Below are positions 22,846-30,235 of a DNA stretch of 31,707 nt, in pieces (the first letter of the stretch is position 1; every line of letters begins with the position of its first letter). Source of the DNA: Dehalococcoidia bacterium. GTDB lineage: Bacteria; Chloroflexota; Dehalococcoidia; Dehalococcoidales; CSSed11-197. The notes under the pieces were generated by a model that saw only the letters and a list, made by a program, of their open reading frames with translations, did not search any database and was not told the DNA's origin. The stretch lies in assembly GCA_003552785.1 (NCBI GenBank), contig PUOQ01000108.1, positions 1 through 31,707 on the forward strand, in the 5' to 3' direction. The position numbers and the translations under genes were made by a program.

Positions 22846-23634
22846 TCAAGGTACTTTCGATGTGGAGTCTACCTTAATATTATTTTTTTGCAAATATTCT
22901 TTAACCTGTCCGGGGGTGGCCTTTCCAGATGTGAATATAGTAGAAGCAGCCAATCCTGAAACCCCTGACTGAGATACCGCCTGGTAGAAATGTTCCAGCT
23001 CGCCAGCACCACCCGAAGCAATTACAGGAACAGACACAGCTGATGTAACTGCGCTTAACAACTCTAAATCATAACCCTGCATCGTGCCTTCGGCGTCCAG
23101 GCAATGAATCATAATAGAACTGGCGCCAAGCATTTGAGCCATTTTAGCCCATTCTACTAAATCAATTCCTGTAGATTCACGCGTTCTACGCTGAATTATT
23201 TCATATCTATGCCTGCCAGTGCCGGGTTGATTCTTTCTACCGCTAATCACCGGAAGCACCCGCTGGCTTCCATGATTGCGCCCCAAAATGTCTATCAAAG
23301 CGGGGTCAGTGTTTGCAATTACATCTATGGCTATTCTATCAACTCCGGTAAAAAGAAGTTGTTCAAAATCGTCTACTGTATTCATATTATTGCCGAAGGT
23401 AACAGGCACAGTAACATTTTCCTTTATTTGTTTTAAAATACGTGCCCATATTTCCATACGTTCACGCGGTGCGTCAATATCAATAAATACCAGCTCGCTG
23501 GCACCCTGCTCAGAAAGCGTCCGGGCTGCTTGGAGCGGGTCACTGCTAATTTTAAATTCGTGGGACAAATTTTTATTTACTATCCTTTTATTCTCCAGAA
23601 CAAAACAGGGAATTACTTTTACTGGTTTTAACAT
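22846..23634 (-). CDS. HisF paralogue (TIM barrel) lacking both catalytic aspartates
   Basis: This is a 262-residue TIM barrel clearly related to HisF, the cyclase subunit of imidazole glycerol phosphate synthase. Shared features are KVIPC at the start, ELVFIDID, the end of strand 6 (LDAEGTMQGYD) and IASGGAGELEHF with the phosphate loop. Aligned by eye to Thermotoga HisF, the catalytic Asp11 is V12 and Asp130 is S131. The GGG phosphate loop of the first half is GNN, and Asn103-Thr104 is Asp-Val, while the second-half phosphate site is intact. It is therefore unlikely to be a working HisF; no hisH lies nearby. GAGAGGAG precedes ATG 23634. It lies 122 nt upstream of the NrpR gene. The substrate is unknown, perhaps a molecule with a single phosphate. 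Confidence 0.8.
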   Translation of the reverse strand: MLKPVKVIPCFVLENKRIVNKNLSHEFKISSDPLQAARTLSEQGASELVFIDIDAPRERMEIWARILKQIKENVTVPVTFGNNMNTVDDFEQLLFTGVDRIAIDVIANTDPALIDILGRNHGSQRVLPVISGRKNQPGTGRHRYEIIQRRTRESTGIDLVEWAKMAQMLGASSIMIHCLDAEGTMQGYDLELLSAVTSAVSVPVIASGGAGELEHFYQAVSQSGVSGLAASTIFTSGKATPGQVKEYLQKNNIKVDSTSKVP

Positions 23635-23738
23635 CTATGCTCCTCTCTATAATTATAAAATGATTCCACTTATGATGTGGTTGACTGCATTATTAAAACA
23701 CAAGAAGTTAACAGTGTAAAGATAAATTATTTATAAAA

Positions 23739-23768
23739 TTGAAACTCACTCTCATGTTTAGCTATAAT
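23739..23768 (+). promoter_or_regulatory. Promoter of tRNA-His
   Basis: TTGAAA at 23739-23744 and a perfect TATAAT at 23763-23768 are separated by 18 bp. The predicted start is within about 5 nt of the mature tRNA 5' end. Confidence 0.65.
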
Positions 23769-23778
23769 AACCATATGC

Positions 23779-23856
23779 GGTGAGTGTGGCCAAGTGGTCT
23801 AAGGCGCCAGGTTGTGGCCCTGGAGATCGAGGGTTCAAATCCCTTCACTCACCCCA
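23779..23856 (+). tRNA. tRNA-His (anticodon GTG)
   Basis: This is a full cloverleaf. The acceptor GTGAGTG pairs with CACTCAC. An extra 5' G (23779) lies opposite C73 (23853), the identity mark of tRNA-His. The D stem is GCC/GGC. The anticodon stem is CCAGG/CCTGG with loop TTGTGGC, giving anticodon GTG. The T arm is GAGGG-TTCAAAT-CCCTT. The CCA end is encoded (23854-23856). A T-rich stretch follows. Confidence 0.97.
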
Positions 23857-23985
23857 ATTTTCATACTGCTTTTTTTGTGGTTACTTTATTGTTTGATAAT
23901 TATACTGATTCCCTTCACTTATCCAGTACTTATAGTGTAAAGATAAAGGTGGCCCAAAATATATTCCAATAACTTTTTCAGTAAC

Positions 23986-24627
23986 TTGAAACCTCTCGAT
24001 TTAAACCTTGTCGATATTGCCGCTAAAAACGCATCCGCCGCTTTTAAAGATGAGCCCTCAAACAGGTACGCAATACCCGATCCTGCAAAAAGAGCCAACC
24101 TTCACCATATTTACCGTTATTTTATAAAACTTTGTGTTTTAAGCGGAAGCAAGGCCTTTGTAACATCCCACGATTGTGAAGGTTTGGCAATATGGACAAT
24201 GTCAGGAACCAAACCATCCTGGTGGCATGAAATACAAGCGGGAGTGCTTGGTCTGCCCTTTCGTTTTGGCTGGCATTTTCTAAGGTACACAAGATCAGAG
24301 GAAAGATTTGCCGATAAACTTAAAAGAAAATATGCGCCAAACCCCCACATGTACCTGTCCCTGCTTTCAGTAGCTCCCGAACATCAGGGTAAAGGTTTTG
24401 GCAGCCGTTTAATAAAACCCATGATTAAATACCTGGATGCAAACCAGCTGCCCTGCTATCTTGAAACCCAGAATATGAAAAATGTAGCCATGTATCAAAA
24501 TTTTGGCTTTCTACTACTGGAATCCACTTTTTTCCCGCCTGGCTCAAATTGTGAAGTCCATATTATGTTAAGAAAACCCGGGGCACAGAGTATGACCTGT
24601 ACTGAACCCGGCAAAGATAAAGCTTAA
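23986..24627 (+). CDS. GNAT-family N-acetyltransferase
   Basis: This is an acetyl-CoA-dependent acetyltransferase of about 213 residues. Motif A, which binds the acetyl-CoA pyrophosphate, is clear in the second half: YLSLLSVAPEHQGKGFGSRL (Q-x-x-G-x-G). The following LPCYLETQNMKNVAMYQNFG is the usual strand 5/helix 4 section. The N-terminal half is variable, as in substrate-specifying regions. The start is uncertain: TTG 23986 has no ribosome binding site, while an AAAGGTGG lies about 35 nt upstream with no good start behind it. The stop overlaps the end of the MORN gene by 4 nt in opposite orientation. The substrate is unknown. Confidence 0.82.
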   Translation: MKPLDLNLVDIAAKNASAAFKDEPSNRYAIPDPAKRANLHHIYRYFIKLCVLSGSKAFVTSHDCEGLAIWTMSGTKPSWWHEIQAGVLGLPFRFGWHFLRYTRSEERFADKLKRKYAPNPHMYLSLLSVAPEHQGKGFGSRLIKPMIKYLDANQLPCYLETQNMKNVAMYQNFGFLLLESTFFPPGSNCEVHIMLRKPGAQSMTCTEPGKDKA

Positions 24628-25643
24628 TCAGCTTCAACGGCCTCTCCATTTTCCCACTGGCCATCAAATACCACTTCTCCATCTTCATCATACATAGTGC
24701 CTTCACCGTGTTGCAGTCCTTCCTGCCACTCGCCGTCATAAATTAAATTTTCGTCTTCATCATACATTTTTCCTTCACCGTGTTGTAGGCCTTCCTGCCA
24801 CTCGCCGTCGTATTTTATATTGCCATTTTCGTCATAGGCTACGCCCTCGCCATGATATTTGTCATCCTGCCACTCGCCTTCATAGGTCTTGTTTCCATCT
24901 TCGTCAAAGGCTGTGCCCTGTCCGTGGCGCTTACCCGACTGCCACTGGCCATCAAAGGCTACACTTTCATCTTCCCAGTAAAGAATGCCATCTCCATGGC
25001 GCTCCCCTACCTCAAAATTGCCTGAATATACAGGGTTTCCATCTTCATCGTAAGTTGTCCCTTCACCATGCATCTCCCCTTCTTTCCATTCGCCTTCATA
25101 CACCGGATTCTCATCGGAGTCATACATGGTTCCTTCTCCGTGCCATTCATCTTCTTCAAACTCGCCTTCATAAACCTTGAGGCCATCATCACTGTATAAT
25201 GTACCCTCGCCGTGCTTCAGTCCATGCTCCCATTCGCCATCGTATACCGGGACTTCGTCCTCGTCATACAAAACGCCCTTGCCATGATGCTCGCCTTCAT
25301 ACCAGTTGCCTTCATATGCCTTATTTCCGTTTTCCCAGTAAACGGTGCCTTCTCCGTGGCGTTTGTCCTGACTGTATTCTCCCTCATATAGAATATTCCC
25401 GTCTGCATCATAAAAGGTGCCCTCGCCATTGCGAAGGCCCTGCTCATATTCCCCTTCGTATTTTGAGCCATTCCACCATGTCAGCGTTCCCTGGCCGTGA
25501 GGCAAACCGTCCTGGGTTTGGCCAACATACTGGCTGCCATCCTGAAAGATCAATGTTTCTTCGCCGTTGCCATTGTCACAGCCAGTACCAAACAGGCCTG
25601 TTACCAGGACCAATACCGAAAGTATAACCAAACTCTTTCTCAA
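24624..25643 (-). CDS. MORN-repeat lipoprotein, 12 repeats plus a partial one
   Basis: This 339-residue protein is predicted to be anchored outside the membrane. The signal peptide MRKSLVILSVLVLVTGLFGT is followed by G and C22, an imperfect lipobox. From about residue 38 to the end it consists of 12 full 24-residue MORN repeats plus a partial thirteenth, with consensus YEGEWQEGLxHGEGTxYDED. MORN repeats form an extended beta-sheet and often bind lipids or proteins. Repeats 11 and 12 are almost identical in both protein and DNA, a sign of recent duplication. The start is TTG 25643 with AGGGG upstream. It heads away from the tRNA-GNAT pair and belongs to the envelope-protein block. The binding partner is unknown. 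Confidence 0.9.
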   Translation of the reverse strand: MRKSLVILSVLVLVTGLFGTGCDNGNGEETLIFQDGSQYVGQTQDGLPHGQGTLTWWNGSKYEGEYEQGLRNGEGTFYDADGNILYEGEYSQDKRHGEGTVYWENGNKAYEGNWYEGEHHGKGVLYDEDEVPVYDGEWEHGLKHGEGTLYSDDGLKVYEGEFEEDEWHGEGTMYDSDENPVYEGEWKEGEMHGEGTTYDEDGNPVYSGNFEVGERHGDGILYWEDESVAFDGQWQSGKRHGQGTAFDEDGNKTYEGEWQDDKYHGEGVAYDENGNIKYDGEWQEGLQHGEGKMYDEDENLIYDGEWQEGLQHGEGTMYDEDGEVVFDGQWENGEAVEAD

Positions 25644-25838
25644 TTACGCACCCCTTTTATTATTAAAAATCATATGCTTTACCTTGTTTATAATTTCCAT
25701 TTTAACACGCTTGCATAAACAGATTAAAGAACACCCGCACATAGTTGATAACGCAAAAAGTACCGCCGGGTTAGTTATTACCGCTTAAGCTATAACCCGT
25801 ACCCTGAAAATCGTGGACGGGACTTTACAATACGTGAA

Positions 25839-26366
25839 TCATTTTAAACCCGTGCTACAACTGTTTTTATTACTCTGCCATTTATGACTAAACAAGAAAT
25901 TTCTTACTTTATGCCACCAATCAAATAACGGATTCCTGCACACCATCCTGGTACCCATAAATATCCAGCGATGACCCGGATGAAGCCAGGCCTGAGGGTA
26001 AAAAGGAGGAGGAGTAACCACATAAACCTCATCCCCGACTCTCCCCAGCTCTTTTAACCCTGCTTCAGGGTCTAACACATGCTCGATAACATGGCTTGCA
26101 AACACAACTCCGAACCGCTTGTCTGGAAACATGTAAAGATTCTGGACGTCCCCCTTTATAAAGTTTGGCACACTGCGATGAACAATATCCAGGTTTATGT
26201 CACTTGAATCAGTATAAACAGCTTTGCAACCCACATTTAGCATAGGCCTGCCAGAGACTTCGGCCTGTTTCTTTGCAATACGGAATAAAAAGCCGGTATA
26301 ACCCAGTAAAGCAACTAAATATGCAATCGCCTTAACTATTTTTGAAAAATGGCCAATCGTTTTCAT
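25839..26366 (-). CDS. Class I SAM-dependent methyltransferase with N-terminal hydrophobic helix
   Basis: This 175-residue protein has a hydrophobic N-terminal helix (about residues 12-30, AIAYLVALLGYTGFLF) and then a compact Rossmann methyltransferase. Motif I is MLNVGCKAVY, with the usual second Gly replaced by Lys. DINLDIV follows as the acidic strand 2. KGDVQNLYMF and VVFASHVIEHVLDPEAGLKE are the post-motif sections typical of the Methyltransf_11 class. At 175 residues it is short, as the C-terminal strands are reduced. No ribosome binding site is visible before ATG 26366. It begins 18 nt after the CARDB lipoprotein, so it is probably translated from the same message. The substrate is unknown. 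Confidence 0.72.
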   Translation of the reverse strand: MKTIGHFSKIVKAIAYLVALLGYTGFLFRIAKKQAEVSGRPMLNVGCKAVYTDSSDINLDIVHRSVPNFIKGDVQNLYMFPDKRFGVVFASHVIEHVLDPEAGLKELGRVGDEVYVVTPPPFYPQAWLHPGHRWIFMGTRMVCRNPLFDWWHKVRNFLFSHKWQSNKNSCSTGLK

Positions 26367-26384
26367 AAAATTGATATATATTTA

Positions 26385-27407
26385 TTATCCCGGTATAACT
26401 TTAAAACTGGTACACACATGTGCCGGGCCCTCTTTATTTCCATCCTTCCCTTCAGTAGCCAGAGTGGCTTTTAAAATATAAGTCGCCTTTTCTGCTGGCA
26501 ATTCACCGGTATCAAAACGCTCAAAATAAAGTATTCCTTCTGTGGTAAAAACTTCCTGGCCAACAACCATCAGGAACTCCTGATCATCGGACCAGCGCCA
26601 TATTTCCTGCCCCTCTTCATCGTAAATTGAGAAGTCGTAACGCTGGCTGGTTGCAAATTGATGCGTTTGCTCGTATGCGCTGGTGGTCACTACCATTGCC
26701 ATGGGCAGACTTGCCCCATAGTTTACTTCATCAACTGTTGCAACTATAAGAATCAGTCCGGGATGATAGGGGTTTTTACAGTCCAGATCTACATCAACAG
26801 GTTCTTTTTCGAATTCTGCACGAATGGAGCGGTCTCCAGCCACTGCTTCAAAAGCATACTCGCTTACCGCACCTACGGATTGCCCGTCAACAACTACATC
26901 GGCTATTTCAAAACCTTCATCCGGATGTATGCTGAAAGCCTGGTTCTCGCCCTCAGCAACCTCCACCTTTCCATCAGGTTCAATTTTTCCACCGGGGCCA
27001 GCTTCTGCTTCTATTTGAAAAATGTCAGGGCCCAGAGCTTCAAAACTTGCGGTTAAATCATCTACCCTCACCTCATACATGCCGGCTTCATGGGGAGTCA
27101 CTATGGCAGACAATGCTTCTGTCTGGCCGGGCTCCAGCTTTACATCTTCCGACGCAACTATTCCATTGACCTCAAATTCCAGGGTCTCGGTTCCGGCTGT
27201 TCCACCTGAATTTGTAACGTCTACGATGAGCGTAACCTCTTCTCCAATTTCGACTTGATCAGGTTCTATGGAAAGATTGCTGACTGTAAAATCGGCAGGC
27301 GCAGGTTCATCGTTTTCCTCTTCTATCTGACAGCCAGCTACCAGCCCAAATGTTAACAGAAGCAATAACGGTAATCTTTTTAAGAATATTTTTTGATTTG
27401 TCACCAC
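26385..27407 (-). CDS. Lipoprotein with CARDB, InlB-like repeat and BsuPI-like domains
   Basis: This is an exported lipoprotein of 340 residues with a textbook lipobox (LVAGC, lipidated at C26). Domains in order are as follows. A CARDB adhesion-type beta domain covers about 39-130 (FTVSNLSIEPDQVEIGEEVT). A divergent InlB B-repeat-like module covers about 132-200 (AEAGPGGKIEPDGKVEVAEG, then GFEIADVVVDGQSVG). A C-terminal BsuPI-like domain covers about 215-340 (RYDFSIYDEEGQEIWRWSDD); in Bacillus that fold inhibits an intracellular protease. The start is GTG 27407 with AGGGGGTGG upstream. The combination suggests a surface protein that binds other proteins. Whether it inhibits the neighbouring HtrA-type protease is only a guess. 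Confidence 0.8.
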   Translation of the reverse strand: MVTNQKIFLKRLPLLLLLTFGLVAGCQIEEENDEPAPADFTVSNLSIEPDQVEIGEEVTLIVDVTNSGGTAGTETLEFEVNGIVASEDVKLEPGQTEALSAIVTPHEAGMYEVRVDDLTASFEALGPDIFQIEAEAGPGGKIEPDGKVEVAEGENQAFSIHPDEGFEIADVVVDGQSVGAVSEYAFEAVAGDRSIRAEFEKEPVDVDLDCKNPYHPGLILIVATVDEVNYGASLPMAMVVTTSAYEQTHQFATSQRYDFSIYDEEGQEIWRWSDDQEFLMVVGQEVFTTEGILYFERFDTGELPAEKATYILKATLATEGKDGNKEGPAHVCTSFKVIPG

Positions 27408-27963
27408 CAGCCACCCCCTCTTAACGATCGCGGCAAGATAATGGGTTATTCTTTCGCCGGGTATATTAAAGCATTGTGTTTATGCTTGCCTTCCTTTACG
27501 ATATCAAAACATTACTTATACCGCAACCATACCAATTGAATGATCTGCACTGTAATCGGAAAAGGTATCATTAAATAATAATGTTTTTACCATAAGTAAT
27601 AAAAATCATCGGGCTTTTCCAAACACCCCTTGAAACAAACTACAGGAAATTTTGTTGTATTTATTTATAAACATAGGTTATACAAGATTAGTCTTTAACA
27701 AAAATAATTGTTGTTAAGTAAAGGTAGTTAACCACGGGCTTGGAAACAGCAACCGTAAGCTGATAGCACAGCCTTCCTTGACAACGGAAGTGTAATAACC
27801 GATAGTATTAAAATCAGCAGTGCGGGAATAAAATTATTCCGCCTTCTTCCTGGTGGTATTTACGGAACTTTATCTTAGCTTAATTACTTCACTTTTCAAA
27901 AATGGGGAAAGCCTCATCTTGCTGCCGATAAGAAATAACCACAAGAGAACCAAATATTTCTCC
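27408..27963. other. Intergenic region, AT-rich, with one hairpin
   Basis: These 556 bp lie between two minus-strand genes. No coding frame with a ribosome binding site was found on either strand. The only clear structure is a hairpin at 27822-27842 (GCGGGAATAA with TTATTCCGC, one bulged G). No T-run follows it on the minus strand, so it is not a standard terminator. The promoter of the CARDB lipoprotein should lie near 27410-27500 but no convincing hexamers stood out. Confidence 0.5.
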
Positions 27964-28926
27964 TTAATCGATGTGCTGTTCTATAAAACTGTTTACATCA
28001 TTTATGGGTATTGCAAAGCCGGTACCCTCAACCTCAGCATCAGCATACCGGGCCACATTTATACCTATCACCTCACCCCTCAAATTAACCAGAGCGCCAC
28101 CACTGTTGCCCGGATTAACCGCTGTATCGGTTTGGATATAGAAATATCCTTCAAAGGTTTTTAAGGCCGATACAATGCCACGGGTTACTACTGGCACGCG
28201 GGGCAGGGCGTCTCCAAGCGGCAATGGATGCCCAAGGGCAAGTGTGGCTTCGCCCTGGTATATTTCATCAGAGTCGCCGAGGTTGGCTTCAGTCAGTTCT
28301 TTACTGCCTGGATCAATCTGCAATAAAGCCAGATCACGATCTTTATCGTAGTCAATCAATTCCGCCTGAAAGCTTTCTCCTGTATTTAAAGTAACTACAA
28401 CCGAATCAGAAAGCTCAACTACATGGTGATTGGTTATAACCAGACCTGTTTTGCTCACTATAACACCGGACCCGGAGGATATAAACGTTTCAAAAACTTT
28501 AGCCTCGACATATACGACAGCAGGCTTGTTTTCAGCAATTGCTGCACGAACGGAAAGTGCACCATTATCTACTCCGGCAAGCATTTCCCGCATCTCTTCG
28601 ATGTCCAGGGAAATTGTTTCAGATTCAATATCAAAACTAGCCAATTGTCCGGTGATATCGTCAATGACTTCCGTTACAACCTGCATCTCGCCCTCAAAAT
28701 GTTTTTGCTCATCGGTAAGAGAATCTATTTGCTTTTGAGCATCGGCCACCTTTTGCTGAGATTCTTCCAGGTCTTTCTCAAGCTGGGAGTTTTTATTTTC
28801 GAAAGTCTCTATTTTATCCAGATAATCATTCTGCTGCCTGAACAAATCATAACTGAATAATGTGTTTGCCAGAGCCAGGGTTCCAACTAAAGTCAAAGCT
28901 ATTATGACACCAAGCTGCTTTTTCAT
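27964..28926 (-). CDS. HtrA/Deg-type trypsin-like serine protease with coiled coil, no PDZ domain
   Basis: This is a membrane-anchored protease of 320 residues. Residues 5-24 form one membrane helix. Residues about 30-120 are a long coiled coil (ENKNSQLEKDLEESQQKVAD). The protease domain follows with an intact triad: H168 (VITNHHVV), D198 (DRDLALL) and S275 (VNPGNSGGAL). It stops at the end of the protease domain (FAIPINDVNSFIEQHID), so the PDZ domain usual in DegP/HtrA is absent. Regulation probably comes from the coiled coil instead (inference). ATG 28926 has AAGGTGGGG upstream. It lies in the envelope block and is likely to act outside the membrane. Confidence 0.9.
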   Translation of the reverse strand: MKKQLGVIIALTLVGTLALANTLFSYDLFRQQNDYLDKIETFENKNSQLEKDLEESQQKVADAQKQIDSLTDEQKHFEGEMQVVTEVIDDITGQLASFDIESETISLDIEEMREMLAGVDNGALSVRAAIAENKPAVVYVEAKVFETFISSGSGVIVSKTGLVITNHHVVELSDSVVVTLNTGESFQAELIDYDKDRDLALLQIDPGSKELTEANLGDSDEIYQGEATLALGHPLPLGDALPRVPVVTRGIVSALKTFEGYFYIQTDTAVNPGNSGGALVNLRGEVIGINVARYADAEVEGTGFAIPINDVNSFIEQHID

Positions 28927-29035
28927 ACCCCACCTTCATCCAATGACAAATTACTGATAAGTAAGATGTAATTTTTATGATTAGAGTGCCCGCTGCGGGG
29001 AAAACCATTCCCAATTACACTTCCTTTTAAAATGG

Positions 29036-29135
29036 TTAGCCAAAACACGGGGTTAAAATAATAGAGTTTTGGCTAATGTCATAGCTATATTTTTAATACC
29101 GACCAAAACATATGTGGCTAATACTATAAGCCACA
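29036..29135. repeat. Two inverted repeats in the gap upstream of the protease gene
   Basis: TTAGCCAAAAC (29036-29046) is perfectly inverted as GTTTTGGCTAA (29066-29076). Further on, TGTGGCT (29113-29119) is inverted as AGCCACA (29129-29135). The core GGCTAA recurs in both. They lie in the 306-bp gap between the protease (28926) and the small lipoprotein (29233), which holds no gene that I can see. Neither has the T-run of a terminator on the minus strand. They could be operators or structured RNA. Confidence 0.45.
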
Positions 29136-29232
29136 GTACCGACAAATACTGACACAGCAAAAGAGTAAATCATGAGGGTTAATGTGGCTATGCCTGTCTC
29201 CAAGGGTTGGCTATGGTAAATATTCAAAATTC

Positions 29233-29370
29233 CTAAATGCTTGAGGTGATAATGGACATTTCAGGTTCCATTCCATTATCGGGGAACGGGTCTTCCATTT
29301 CGTTGGGTTCAGGGCATCCCGTGAGCAGTAGCCCCATGGCCAAAATTGGAATCAGTAATAATCTTTTCAT
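29233..29370 (-). CDS. Small lipoprotein (45 aa)
   Basis: This is a 45-residue protein. MKRLLLIPILAMGLLLTGC is a complete lipoprotein signal with lipobox LTGC (C19). The mature part is only about 27 residues, acidic and proline-rich (PEPNEMEDPFPDNGMEPEMS). The start is ATG 29370, chosen because AAAGGAGG lies 7 nt upstream; a longer frame from 29448 has no such site. It starts 47 nt after the stop of the predicted diheme protein and is probably co-transcribed with it. The function is unknown. The mature part may be too short to fold and may act as an anchor or tether. Confidence 0.72.
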   Translation of the reverse strand: MKRLLLIPILAMGLLLTGCPEPNEMEDPFPDNGMEPEMSIITSSI

Positions 29371-29417
29371 AACAAAACCTCCTTTTAAATTTTCTTTAAA
29401 TAACCTCTTATTATTAA

Positions 29418-29759
29418 CTAGTAGTCTACTTCGTGGCAGTCGTAACACTCATCATCATCGTAATCTACATGATAACCATCATCAGGTACCGGATCGGTTC
29501 CGCCCAACATATGGCAGATCATGCACAAGTCGTCGTAGCCGGGCCCGTCAGGGTGGGACGTGATCGGCATTGCATCGTCCGGGTCTGGAGGCGTGGGTGT
29601 AGGAGTAGGAGTAGGAGTAGGCGTGGGTGTAGGAGTAGGCGTGGGTGTGGGTGTAGGTGTAGGGGTGGGTGTGGGTTTTGGATCCGGCGCACAAGCCCCG
29701 ATTCCAACCACTCCAAAAACCAGCATAAGGCTGGCAAAAATAATCATTGTTCGCTTCAT
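29418..29759 (-). CDS. Predicted diheme c-type cytochrome lipoprotein on a Thr-Pro stalk
   Basis: This protein has 113 residues. The signal peptide ends in lipobox IGAC (C23). Residues 29-58 are a rod of 14 Pro-Thr pairs. The last 55 residues hold two heme-binding motifs, C79-x2-C82-H83 (CMICH) and C105-x2-C108-H109 (CYDCH). Each is preceded by a His that could be the sixth ligand (H69 in SHPDG and H97 in YHVDY). This H...CxxCH pattern is typical of small multiheme cytochromes. The domain is strongly acidic. It is predicted to be tethered outside the membrane as a short electron carrier. No cytochrome maturation genes are in the window. The ribosome binding site is AGGAG, about 18 nt before ATG 29759, which is longer than usual. 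Confidence 0.72.
   Translation of the reverse strand: MKRTMIIFASLMLVFGVVGIGACAPDPKPTPTPTPTPTPTPTPTPTPTPTPTPTPTPPDPDDAMPITSHPDGPGYDDLCMICHMLGGTDPVPDDGYHVDYDDDECYDCHEVDY
29586..29675 (-). repeat. Hexanucleotide repeat encoding (Pro-Thr)14
   Basis: About 90 bp of imperfect CCNACN hexamers encode the Pro-Thr rod of the diheme protein. Third positions vary (CCT/CCC with ACA/ACC), but blocks of 12-18 bp repeat exactly, which favours slippage. Length change in whole hexamers would keep the frame and alter only the stalk length. Confidence 0.85.
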
Positions 29760-30139
29760 TTCGCTGTTTCGCCTGCTCCTGTAATAATTCTGGTGACATG
29801 ATAAGCCAGCTACTGCAAGTTAAAATATCCGTATATCTACCTAAAACTTTAGAGTTTAACTACCTGTTTCTTGCCACTCTAGCCTTCACTACAGACATTG
29901 AGCCGCCTTTTCTTGGCTCTACCAAGCCTCTTACCGGGTAAGAAATTGAGTTTCATTGCAGACTACCCTGTTATAGCCAAAAGGCTGCTGGCAGCTATTC
30001 GCCAGACGGTTTGCCGATTCAGCCCCCTTAAAGCCAGTGCAGAAAATCCAATGGCTGTGACAAAATAATATGGGTTGCCACACAAACCAAAACAGCTGCT
30101 ATTTATTCTGCATTGCCCATTTAATGGAGGTGACACAAC
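29760..30139. other. Intergenic region, no clear gene
   Basis: This stretch holds only frames without a ribosome binding site or recognisable similarity. A 15-bp palindrome, TCTTACCGGGTAAGA, lies at 29929-29943. A GAGCC/GGCTC inverted repeat lies shortly before it. The promoter of the diheme protein should lie at its left end, but I cannot assign hexamers. Confidence 0.5.
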
Positions 30140-30235
30140 ATGCTTAACGCGCAGACCCAACAATTCCGCACGGGCCAGAATCAAATGGCAAAGAAACGGA
30201 TTGAATCGAGTTCCGCTGTTCTTCCCATGGATTAA
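30140..30235 (+). CDS. Possible 31-residue small protein with a strong ribosome binding site
   Basis: GGAGGTG ends 7 nt before ATG 30140, as good a ribosome binding site as any in the window. The frame encodes 31 residues (starts MLNAQTQQFRTGQNQ, ends SSSAVLPMD) and stops at TAA 30233. It is polar and weakly basic with no membrane helix, and I do not recognise it. It stands alone in gene-poor DNA, so it could be a real small protein, a leader peptide or the remnant of a longer gene. Confidence 0.35.
   Translation: MLNAQTQQFRTGQNQMAKKRIESSSAVLPMD

Noticed and set aside
22846..23634. Ordinary hisF of histidine synthesis
   Set aside because: Both catalytic Asp positions are replaced, one phosphate site is degraded and no hisH or other his genes are nearby.
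27822..27842. Hairpin as terminator of the protease gene, or as an NrpR operator
   Set aside because: No T-run follows on the minus strand, so it is not a standard terminator. The GGAA...TTCC arms are 8 nt apart, not the 6 of the NrpR consensus.
29586..29675. Short regular repeats resembling a CRISPR or tandem array
   Set aside because: The unit is a 6-bp codon pair in frame with the lipoprotein and encodes Pro-Thr. There are no spacers and no cas genes.
29963..30184. 73-codon minus-strand frame in the gene-poor region
   Set aside because: There is no ribosome binding site and no recognisable motif, and it overlaps the small frame on the plus strand with a much better start signal.
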